From: Tritrichomonas musculus
Taxonomy: Eukaryota; Parabasalia; Tritrichomonadida; Tritrichomonadidae
NCBI GenBank assembly: GCA_039105265.1
Contig: JAPFFF010000006.1
Span: 1,364,001 to 1,428,000 of the forward strand
Length of the DNA: 64,000 nt
Reading direction: 5' to 3'
Part shown: piece by piece, positions 28,886-36,830 of the stretch
Numbering within the stretch: the stretch's first letter is position 1
How the letters are laid out: every line of letters starts with the position of its first letter
Notes under the pieces: generated by a model
The model's input: the letters and a program-made list of their open reading frames with translations, nothing else
What the model was told of the DNA's origin: nothing
The model's database searches: none
Made by a program: the position numbers and the translations under genes

Positions 28886-29464
28886 ATGAAGTCTTGGTAC
28901 GGTAACTATTCAAAAAAAGATATTGATGAAACTGTTAAAGAAATGGAAAAAGAAGAGGAAGAAGACGATCCAGAAGAGTCCATAACTGATTACTTAGATG
29001 ACACAAAACGTCATAATGCTCATTTAAAACTGGAAATTCACAGCTTGGATAGGACAGTGGAAGATTATCAATCAATGAGTTCGTGTCTTCATGAAACTCT
29101 TGAATATCATCTCAAATTCGAAAAGAAAGTTCGAAATTATCGCAAAGCTCTCATTCTCAAAATGCGTGAAGTTTTGGATAGTTTCGTTAACATGACTGAC
29201 AACAAAGACGAAGTTAAATTACATTTAGTCAAACGTCATAAAGATTATTATCGTGATATCAAACCAAAAGAAAAAAATCAATGGTATTTCAAAGATAATA
29301 TGCCAATAGCTATGACACCGAATAGAGATATAAAAGATATTATTCGTAAGAATTTTGGTACAAATGATGTTTCAATTTATAGTTCTATCATTACTGCTTC
29401 AAAAACATGTTTAGATAAATTAAAGAGGTTAATAGATGAATATATTAGTCATTATCAGGAATGA
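28886..29464 (+). CDS. Coiled-coil protein, 192 residues (paralogue of 28434)
   Basis: It starts at ATG 28886 (MKSWYGNYSKKDIDE). An in-frame ATG at 28844 lies in promoter sequence and is rejected. Residues 15-120 are a charged helical region homologous to the preceding gene. The C-terminal 75 residues (IKPKEKNQWYFKDNM and IITASKTCLDKLKRLIDEY) have no counterpart there, so this copy has gained, or the other lost, a domain. The family is not recognised. Confidence 0.65.
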   Translation: MKSWYGNYSKKDIDETVKEMEKEEEEDDPEESITDYLDDTKRHNAHLKLEIHSLDRTVEDYQSMSSCLHETLEYHLKFEKKVRNYRKALILKMREVLDSFVNMTDNKDEVKLHLVKRHKDYYRDIKPKEKNQWYFKDNMPIAMTPNRDIKDIIRKNFGTNDVSIYSSIITASKTCLDKLKRLIDEYISHYQE

Positions 29465-29466
29465 GA

Positions 29467-29500
29467 TATAAAAACGGTTTTGACACTTCATTATTTTTAA
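29467..29500 (+). promoter_or_regulatory. Element B promoter before 29501
   Basis: ACGGTTTTGACACTTCATTA followed by TTTTTAA lies directly before the ATG. Confidence 0.75.
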
Positions 29501-29761
29501 ATGAGTGAACCTGACTTTTTCGAAGAGAAGAAAAAGATTGATGATCAAACAAGAGATTTTCTATCGAATGTTCGAAATGATTTGAATATAACGAAAGTTC
29601 TCATGCAAAAAATAAATTCTCAACTTGATGAATTAACATCAAGATTGGAACATTTAGAAAGTTCTGTCCAAAGAATTGATCGAAAAGTTGCTGAACGTGG
29701 TGTTCAAATCGAACAATTAATAAAAGACGTTTTCGTTCTTCAATTAACTCGACCTAAATAA
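29501..29761 (+). CDS. Coiled-coil protein, 86 residues
   Basis: It starts at ATG 29501 (MSEPDFFEEKKKIDDQ). The middle is a textbook heptad coil (INSQLDELTSRLEHLESSV), continuing to VQIEQLIKDVFVLQ. It ends PKTAAATAAAC-like, with the polyadenylation signal at the stop. It is one of the element B coiled-coil set and lies directly upstream of the polymerase. Confidence 0.65.
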   Translation: MSEPDFFEEKKKIDDQTRDFLSNVRNDLNITKVLMQKINSQLDELTSRLEHLESSVQRIDRKVAERGVQIEQLIKDVFVLQLTRPK

Positions 29762-29778
29762 ACATTTTCTTTTTAATT

Positions 29779-29823
29779 AACGGTTTTGACAGACCATTAT
29801 TTTTATTGTAAAAGAAAGTTAAC
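29779..29823 (+). promoter_or_regulatory. Promoter of the element B polymerase
   Basis: TAACGGTTTTGACAGACCAT followed by TATTTTTATTG lies about 16 bp before the ATG. TAACGG also fits a Myb-type core. Confidence 0.7.
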
Positions 29824-32800
29824 ATGACAACAACTATTAGAGCGAATCCTAACAGATTAATGGAGATTTATAATCTCTTAACGAATGGTAAAGAAACGTT
29901 TAAAGAATTCTCTAAAAAGAATGGGGATCGGAGTAAAGAAATATTAAATGAGTATATTATACAAAAAGTTAAAGAAAATGGTTACGATGGAAAATTGAAT
30001 GGGGATTCAATATTTTGGTTCGTTAAAGGTTTAACTCATTCAAATCTCCCTCAATATTTAAATCAACCACCAGAACCAGCACCAGAAAAAGAATTTACTG
30101 AACCCCCACCTAGTGCGAATGTCAGTGAGCCCAAAACAAAACCAGAGCCAGAAAAATCAAATTTACGTGAAATCATAGAAAAAGCTCCGCCTAATGTACC
30201 TTTGAGAAAATTAATGCCCGTTAGTGAGCCAAATGTACCTTTGAGAAAATTAGTTCCACCGCATCCAGAGCCAAAATCAAATGAATATGAACCAAAAAGA
30301 ACAACTGATCCTTATTTCTTAAATATTCAGAATTCAATAAGACCTCATTCAAAAGATGATTCATTTATTCAATTCATGAAAATTAATAATGAAAATGATC
30401 AAGATAGAATTGTTGATGGTTATATAAAAATGTTAAATGATTCACCAACTGATTGGAGAATTAATTTTGAACAATTAAATGATTATGGTCGAAAGAAATT
30501 ATTTCCATTCTTACGAAAGAAATTTGAAAATGAAATAGGTGAATTAGCTGCAACAGAAAAATATAAATTATCTTATTCAGTTGGAGGTCAATGGCATTCT
30601 GTACCTTTAAATGGAAAAACTTATGAAGAATTATTAAAGAATTTAACAGAAGAGAATTTCATTTATCAAATTGAAAAGAATCCAGGTTGGGAATATGATT
30701 TAGAAGGTCAAAGATTGCCTGAATTTTCATTATTTTCTCAAATCAAATTTAGTATATTAAAACATCCAAAACATAAAAATACAGTCGATGGAGGATTCTT
30801 TAAATCTTTATTAAAACCTGGTTGTCCAAAAGTATTAATTGATTACCTGACAAGGCTTCAAATATTTGATAGTTTAATTAATGAAAAGACAAAGAAAATA
30901 AAAGAAGAATTAAATGATTGTTGTTTCATTTATGCTTTACAACAAACTGGAAATTATTCAGAATCATTATTAAATCAAATTAGATTAAGGATTCAAAATA
31001 GATATTTATCACAAAGTAGTATTAATCATTTATGTGAAGAATTTAATATTCATCTTAACTTAACTTATATTGATGATAATTCTGTTGCTCAAAAACAATC
31101 TGTACGTTCAATGGATAAAGGTAAAAGAAAAACATATATAGGCATACAAAAAGCTGAACCAGAACGAGCTCATAAATTCAACGTATATCAAAAACATTAT
31201 TTCATCGAAGAAAAGACTCCATTTACATATTATTATATCAAAAATATTGAACAGTTAGATGAAGACAAATATAATAAAGATTGGATTACAGATCATTGGA
31301 CAAAAGGTAGATCATTCATAACTTCTTCAAACTTGATTAGAGAATTATTTAAGAAAAATTATTTCATTCCGATTAATTATTCACAAGAACATTTATTACA
31401 TTCAATATTTTATAATGAAATTGATCAAGATATTTCAAATACTACATTAGAATATAAAGATGAATATTGTTGTAAATTAATTGAACCAAAAACAAAAATA
31501 ATCAAACAAGTAGAAACTTCTTATTGGTTTTGTGATTTTGAATCTGATACAAGTTCAAAAATTCATATTCCATTCTTATGTTGTTTACATTCATTAGATG
31601 GGAAAATTAAGAAAGAATTCTTAGGTGAAAAATGTAATATAAATCTATTGAAATATTTACCTACTGATTCAATTTGTTATTTTCATAATTTGGCTTATGA
31701 TATTAGAATGATTTTACAAAACAATAATCAAAATATAAAAATATTATCATCAATTATTAAAGGAAATCAATGTTTTAATATGACTTTGAAATTTGAGAAC
31801 AAAAAGATAACATTTAAAGATAGTTATCCAATTTTCTCTTGCCGGCTGTCCAGCCTTCCATTAATGTTTAATATTCCTTGTGAAAAAGAAATTTTCCCAT
31901 ACAAATATTATACATTTGAAAGATTAAGAACAAATAAAGGTCAAATTAATGAAGCAGGTAAAGAAGAAGATAAAACATGGACTGAACAAGATTATCAATT
32001 ATTTCGTTCAAATATTAACAAAATTAAGGGATGCCGTTTAAGTAATAATGAATTTGATATGTGGAAATATGCATTATTTTATTGTCATCAAGATGTTCGA
32101 ATATTAAGAGAAAGTTTTGTTAAATTTAGACAAGGTTTCATTCAAGATTTCAAAATTGATCCATTCAAATATATTTCAATTTCTTCTTTAGCTAATGATG
32201 TATTTAATCATAAAGTTTATTATGGTCATGATTTATATTCAGTAGGTGGAATTGTTAGGAAATTTTGTTCATATGCTGTTTATGGTGGTAGATGTATGAC
32301 TGCTTATAACAAAAAGTGGCATATCACTGAAAAATTAGCAGATTTTGACGCAGTTAGTTTATATCCTTCAGCAATTCATAGATTATATACCGTTCAAGGA
32401 AAACCAGTAGTAATATCCAAAACAGAATTAAATTATGAATTTTTATCAAAACAAGGTGCATATATAGTAGAAATTTTAGTTACTGGAATTCATAAACATT
32501 ATCCATTTCCATTAATCGTTAAGAAAACAAAAGATGGTAACCTTAATGATGATAAATTCGATAAACCTTTCAAAATGATTGTCGATAATATTTATTTAGA
32601 AGATCTCATTGAATTTCAAAAAATAGATTTCGAACTTGTTCGTGGTTATTATTGGCCTGGAAAAAGAGAATATCATATCCAAAAAGAAATTCAAAAAATA
32701 TTTGAGAAAAGATTAGAATATAAAAGTCAAGACAATCCTTTACAAAATTTATATAAATTAATTATGAATAGTTGTTATGGTAAAACTATTGAAAGACCTA

Positions 32801-33396
32801 TTGAAAAAGATTTTAAATACATTAATGATCAAGATACTTTAGATAATTATTGGATCAAAAATTATAACAAAATTGTCGAAGATATTGAATTACAAAATAA
32901 TATGCATGCTGTTAGAATATTAAGACCAATTGATAAACATTTTAATTTTTCATTATTAGGTATTCATGTATTAAGTATGTCAAAAAGAATCATGAATGAA
33001 GTGATGTGTCTTGCATTTGATATTGGTTGCCATATTTATTATCAGGATACTGATTCAATGCATATTGAAATAAATGATTTACCAAAATTACAAAAAGCTT
33101 ATAAAGAAAAATATAATCGAGAACTCATAGGTAAATATTTAGGTCAATTCCATTCAGATTTTCCAACTATAAATGGTCACAAAGAAATGCCAGAATCAAT
33201 TGAATCATACTTTTTGATGAAAAAGATGTATATTGATAAGTTGCAAGATTCTACAGGTGAAATTGATTATATGACTCGTGGGAAAGGATTAACTGAACAA
33301 TCTATTAAATATGCTTACAAGAATGAATTTGATAATGATCCAATGAAATTATATAAACATTTGATCTTACAAAAGGTCAACCATGTTTCCAAATGA
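29824..33396 (+). CDS. Protein-primed type B DNA polymerase, element B (nearly whole)
   Basis: The frame encodes 1190 residues from ATG 29824 (MTTTIRANPNRLMEI). Residues 80-165 are Pro/Glu-rich with two VPLRKL repeats. The region 200-500 includes LNDCCFIYALQQTG (about 362), the presumed terminal-protein or OTU-like part. Exonuclease motifs are DFESD (about 572), HNLAYD (about 620) and YCHQD (about 752). Polymerase motifs are SLYPS (about 845), NSCYG (about 982) and YQDTDS (about 1074). It would copy the linear element from protein-primed ends. It looks close to whole, with about one break. It is clearly related to the polymerase copy at 3505-7293 but has a different N-terminus. Confidence 0.93.
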   Translation: MTTTIRANPNRLMEIYNLLTNGKETFKEFSKKNGDRSKEILNEYIIQKVKENGYDGKLNGDSIFWFVKGLTHSNLPQYLNQPPEPAPEKEFTEPPPSANVSEPKTKPEPEKSNLREIIEKAPPNVPLRKLMPVSEPNVPLRKLVPPHPEPKSNEYEPKRTTDPYFLNIQNSIRPHSKDDSFIQFMKINNENDQDRIVDGYIKMLNDSPTDWRINFEQLNDYGRKKLFPFLRKKFENEIGELAATEKYKLSYSVGGQWHSVPLNGKTYEELLKNLTEENFIYQIEKNPGWEYDLEGQRLPEFSLFSQIKFSILKHPKHKNTVDGGFFKSLLKPGCPKVLIDYLTRLQIFDSLINEKTKKIKEELNDCCFIYALQQTGNYSESLLNQIRLRIQNRYLSQSSINHLCEEFNIHLNLTYIDDNSVAQKQSVRSMDKGKRKTYIGIQKAEPERAHKFNVYQKHYFIEEKTPFTYYYIKNIEQLDEDKYNKDWITDHWTKGRSFITSSNLIRELFKKNYFIPINYSQEHLLHSIFYNEIDQDISNTTLEYKDEYCCKLIEPKTKIIKQVETSYWFCDFESDTSSKIHIPFLCCLHSLDGKIKKEFLGEKCNINLLKYLPTDSICYFHNLAYDIRMILQNNNQNIKILSSIIKGNQCFNMTLKFENKKITFKDSYPIFSCRLSSLPLMFNIPCEKEIFPYKYYTFERLRTNKGQINEAGKEEDKTWTEQDYQLFRSNINKIKGCRLSNNEFDMWKYALFYCHQDVRILRESFVKFRQGFIQDFKIDPFKYISISSLANDVFNHKVYYGHDLYSVGGIVRKFCSYAVYGGRCMTAYNKKWHITEKLADFDAVSLYPSAIHRLYTVQGKPVVISKTELNYEFLSKQGAYIVEILVTGIHKHYPFPLIVKKTKDGNLNDDKFDKPFKMIVDNIYLEDLIEFQKIDFELVRGYYWPGKREYHIQKEIQKIFEKRLEYKSQDNPLQNLYKLIMNSCYGKTIERPIEKDFKYINDQDTLDNYWIKNYNKIVEDIELQNNMHAVRILRPIDKHFNFSLLGIHVLSMSKRIMNEVMCLAFDIGCHIYYQDTDSMHIEINDLPKLQKAYKEKYNRELIGKYLGQFHSDFPTINGHKEMPESIESYFLMKKMYIDKLQDSTGEIDYMTRGKGLTEQSIKYAYKNEFDNDPMKLYKHLILQKVNHVSK

Positions 33397-33492
33397 ATAA
33401 AAATATGACTTTATCAACCTTAAATGAATTCAAAAGAAGAATATCAACACCATATAAAGAAGGAAAGAGAGAAAAATATTTTGAATACTAGA

Positions 33493-33521
33493 TTGGCGGT
33501 TTTGACAGACCATTTTTATTA
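33493..33521 (+). promoter_or_regulatory. Element B promoter before 33522
   Basis: GGCGGTTTTGACAGACCATT followed by TTTATTA lies directly before the ATG; the cleanest copy of the motif. Confidence 0.8.
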
Positions 33522-33704
33522 ATGTCAAGAAGAGCAACCACTCAACCATTAATATCATTATCTGAGAGTGAAAGAATTGATAACGACTCTGGCGATTGCT
33601 GTTGTTCCAACCCACCACCCAATTGCTGTTTGTGGACTCTTGTTATTCTCTTTGTGATGAACATCATTTTCACTTTGATTTATTTCTTACTTGCAATTAC
33701 ATGA
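33522..33704 (+). CDS. Small Cys-rich membrane protein, 60 residues
   Basis: It starts at ATG 33522 (MSRRATTQPLISLSESE). A Cys-rich motif (GDCCCSNPPPNCC, about 24-36) is followed by one transmembrane helix (LVILFVMNIIFTLIYFLLA) reaching the C-terminus. The Cys cluster before a membrane helix could be palmitoylated. It is a candidate virion or host-membrane protein of the element. The perfect promoter copy supports expression. Confidence 0.7.
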   Translation: MSRRATTQPLISLSESERIDNDSGDCCCSNPPPNCCLWTLVILFVMNIIFTLIYFLLAIT

Positions 33705-33763
33705 TTTAATTAAACAATAAGCATTTTTAATTTTTTTAATTTTTTATTTTGTCTCAAAAATAT

Positions 33764-34096
33764 ATGACAAAGACTAGGATCCGTTGGAATACTCAAAAAG
33801 TTAGTGAAGAAATGGCTAAAGAAAATTGTATATTATTAGATGATTACAAAAGAGGAGATATTCGTATTCATTATTTATATGAAGGTAATGAATTTTCAGT
33901 AAGATGGTCAGATTGGATGAAAAAAGATAGGCCATCAAGACCACATTTGAAAGGAGGCAATAGAAAAATAACAAAATCAAAGAGTGTTGATAACTTAAAT
34001 AAAACTTTTGAAGATCCTGAAAATGGAGAAGAGGAAAATGAAAATGAAAATGAAGAAGATTTTAATGAGATAGAAAATGAATTACATCAAGAATGA
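33764..34096 (+). CDS. Treble-clef-like DNA-binding protein, element B
   Basis: A 110-residue protein starts at ATG 33764 (MTKTRIRWNTQKVSEE). The order KVSEEMAKENCILLDDY, then IRIHYLYEGNEFSVRW, then a basic RPSRPHLKGG recalls a repeated domain of giant-virus and phage HNH-associated proteins. In that domain a zinc-binding Cys pair would normally follow, but no such Cys is present here. The C-terminus is acidic low complexity (EENENENEEDFNE). The resemblance is from memory and needs a profile search. Its stop overlaps the next gene. Confidence 0.5.
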   Translation: MTKTRIRWNTQKVSEEMAKENCILLDDYKRGDIRIHYLYEGNEFSVRWSDWMKKDRPSRPHLKGGNRKITKSKSVDNLNKTFEDPENGEEENENENEEDFNEIENELHQE

Positions 34097-34325
34097 ACTC
34101 AAAGAAATTAATAATACGTTATTCTTAATATTGGAATGGAGATTTGCAAATTCACAAGAAATGAAAAATTATTGGATGAATGAAATATTCAATAAATCAA
34201 TTGGACTATTTGATCAAAGAATTGTTTTAAATTTAAGAATTGCTAATCAAATTGATACTCATTTCATTAATATGTTAGAGCAATTTATATTAGAGAAGTT
34301 AGAGCTGGAAATAGGTTTGATGTGA
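34077..34325 (+). CDS. Small helical protein, 82 residues
   Basis: It starts at ATG 34077 (MNYIKNELKEINNTL), overlapping the previous gene by 20 bp in another frame. It is all helical, with ILEWRFANSQEMKNYWMNE and a C-terminal FILEKLELEIGLM. The overlap suggests translation from a separate transcript start or a chance frame, but the length and composition favour a gene. The function is unknown. Confidence 0.5.
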   Translation: MNYIKNELKEINNTLFLILEWRFANSQEMKNYWMNEIFNKSIGLFDQRIVLNLRIANQIDTHFINMLEQFILEKLELEIGLM

Positions 34326-34354
34326 ACTTTTTCTAGAATTTTGCAAAATCAAAA

Positions 34355-34528
34355 ATGCCACCAAAAAGAACGAAAATGCCAAAAATCCCGCCAGAATTAT
34401 TGTATTTAATCGAAAAACAAATAAGAAAAAGAAGCAAACCAACACGAAAAACAACAACAACACCAAGAAAAGCGAGATCAAATAAAGGAATCAAAAGATC
34501 AGGCGTAAAAAGAACAAGAAAAAGATAA
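34355..34528 (+). CDS. Very basic 57-residue protein (core-like)
   Basis: It starts at ATG 34355 with MPPKRTKMPKIPPELLYLIE. The rest is dominated by Lys, Arg and Thr and ends SGVKRTRKR. About 40 percent of residues are Lys or Arg. Small arginine- and lysine-rich peptides of this kind condense DNA inside adenovirus-like particles, so a DNA-condensing role is plausible (inference from composition only). It is followed by two more basic proteins in the same direction, with short gaps. Confidence 0.6.
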   Translation: MPPKRTKMPKIPPELLYLIEKQIRKRSKPTRKTTTTPRKARSNKGIKRSGVKRTRKR

Positions 34529-34585
34529 AAAAAAGAAAAAATATTTTTATTTTTTGATAATTTAATGAAAAATCAAAAATAAAAG

Positions 34586-35167
34586 ATGGCATCGAAAAAA
34601 AACAATCCAGGAAGAAACACTAGACGTGTAAGTAAAATAAAATTCGCAAATGGACCACCAACAACAACAACCTCAGCGAAGACATTATCTGATATCAAAA
34701 TCAAAAAATCAACAGCAAAGGTATTAAATCAAGCAGGAGAAGCAATGCAAGCAGCAGATGTAGTAGAAGCAACAGCAGCTCCAGCTCCAAAGAAACCAAG
34801 AAAATATTTAGATCTACCTGCTTATGATTGGTCACATGTTAATTTAAAAGATTTACAAGATTTTGCGAGAAAAGAAGGAATCCATTTTTCACCTGATGAT
34901 ACAAAAGAAACATTACAAGCAATTCTTGCACGTTGGGCAGAAACAGGATATAAAAATATAAGAAAAACAACAAATAGACCAAGACAACCAAGGAAAAAAA
35001 CGAATGGAACAAGAAAACCACGAGAAAGACATTATGGACCTCGATTACCAAGAAAAACAAGATCAGATAAAGGACAAAAGAAAGGAGCATTGAAAAAAGA
35101 TGGAACACCAAGAAAGAAACCAGGACCACCAAAAGGATCAAAAAGAAGAACAAATAGAAAAATTTAA
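34586..35167 (+). CDS. Basic SAP-like/histone-like protein
   Basis: A 193-residue protein starts at ATG 34586 (MASKKNNPGRNTRRVSK). An Ala-rich linker is followed, at about 86-115, by VNLKDLQDFARKEGIHF and TKETLQAILARW, which fits a SAP-type helix-turn-helix DNA-binding fold. The C-terminal 70 residues are Lys/Arg/Pro-rich with AT-hook-like RKKPGPPKGSKRR, as in linker histones. It is probably the main DNA-condensing or nuclear protein of the element (inference). Confidence 0.65.
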   Translation: MASKKNNPGRNTRRVSKIKFANGPPTTTTSAKTLSDIKIKKSTAKVLNQAGEAMQAADVVEATAAPAPKKPRKYLDLPAYDWSHVNLKDLQDFARKEGIHFSPDDTKETLQAILARWAETGYKNIRKTTNRPRQPRKKTNGTRKPRERHYGPRLPRKTRSDKGQKKGALKKDGTPRKKPGPPKGSKRRTNRKI

Positions 35168-35201
35168 AAATTGAAATTCGATATTATTTTTGCAAGTAAA
35201 A

Positions 35202-36830
35202 ATGTCAAAAAAAGCGAATACAACACGATCAAATACAACATCAGAAGCGAAAAAATTAATGAAACAAATATCAAATGCCAAAATGAGAACAGATGTTGGA
35301 AAAGGAGATAGTTATTCTTTTACTGAAGATAGATATTATAGAATCAAAACAGTTGATAATTTGGTTCATGTAATCAAAGGAGTTCATGAATATGTTTTTA
35401 CTCCAAGAGAATGGGCAAAAAGGAAAAAAGGAACAAAAATTGTACCTCAAAAAGTCAAAAAAGCTCATTCTGATGACCTGAATGCAGCATTAGCTTGGAA
35501 ACGAAAAAAGAAAGCAGGAGAGAAAAAACAAGAGAAGATGGAATGGGTACTCAAAGGAGGAATTCCATCACAGTTACAGACGAAAGAAAATGAGCCAAAA
35601 CCAAAAAAGGCGAAAGAAAATGAGCCAAAACCAAAAAGAACAAGAGCAAATGTTCCTAGAGTAAAAGATTTTGTTGATGCGAAAGAGAAGAAAAGATTAG
35701 ATCAAATAAATAAAATGATAGCTAAATATGGTGAAATACCAAAAGCTAAAAGAATAGAAAAATTACAAAAATTAGGATATAATGTAGATAACAATACAGA
35801 TGACGAAAAATTAAATTTCTGGTTACATGAAGCAGATTGTATTCAAAAAGGTAAATATCGATATTTATCTTATGGAACTTTATTTAATACAATTCAATCA
35901 AAAAAATTTCAAGAAATTCAACTTAATCCAATTCCACCAGATGCAACAAGAATGGATTTAGTTCAAACAATGTATGATATAGCAAAAGGTAAATTTGGTA
36001 AAGAAGTAAAAAAGACGAAGACAAGAGCAAATGTTCCTAGAGCAAAAGATTTTGTTGATGCGAAAGAGAAGAAACAACCAAAACCGAGAAAACCGCTATC
36101 TGAAGCAAAACAAAGAAATCAAGAATTGAGAGAAAAATACAAAGGAATTAAAATTGATAGTCTTCGAAGATTGTTAAGAAGAAATGGGATAGAATTTGAT
36201 GCATCAACAAAAAGAAAAGAAATTATTGAATTAATTGAATCAAATAATCTAGTATATAAAAAGAGGGAAAGAAAGGAACCAAAACAGACAAGGAAACCAA
36301 TAACCGAAACAAATGAGGCAGTAGGAACACCCATTCCTCCTTCACCTCCACCGCCAGTAAGCGTTAGCGAACCCAATCCACCAATAACAGAAACAAATGA
36401 TGCAGTTGGTACTCAAACTCAAAGACCTTCATTATCTAATCGATCACAATATGCTCAAACAATGGTGAAAAGATTAAATGAGCAAAAAAAAACTCTAGTT
36501 CCATAGTTCATGTAAATCTTCCAATACAAAAACCAGAACCAAAACAAAAACAAAAACAAGTTATTACAACTCTTCCAAATAGTGAGAAATTCAAACAAAA
36601 TATTATTAAAGATTCAATAAAACCAACAAAAACGGTTCAAAAAGAGTCACCGTTAAGAACTCAATATGATGATAATCCTGAATTTTATGATAATTATTTT
36701 GATAATCCACAATCTGAATTTGAAGATAATTATTTTGATAATCCACCATCTGAATTACCAAAACAAGAACCAATAGTCGAAATTGATTATAATTATGTTC
36801 CAATTGAAGATGATCTGAAAATAATGATAA
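35202..36830 (+). pseudogene. Large basic SAP-like protein gene, element B (broken)
   Basis: The coding sequence starts at ATG 35202 (MSKKANTTRSNTTSEAK). It contains Lys-rich segments, two copies of a TRANVPR-KDFVDAKEKK motif, and, late in the frame, IDSLRRLLRRNGIEFD with TKRKEIIELIESN, a SAP-like fold like that of the previous gene. Pro-rich repeats (PITETNEAVGT / PITETNDAVGT) follow. Coding-type composition, with repeated DNYFDNP units, continues to about 36830. It has about one break. It ends convergent with the giant minus-strand gene. Confidence 0.6.
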
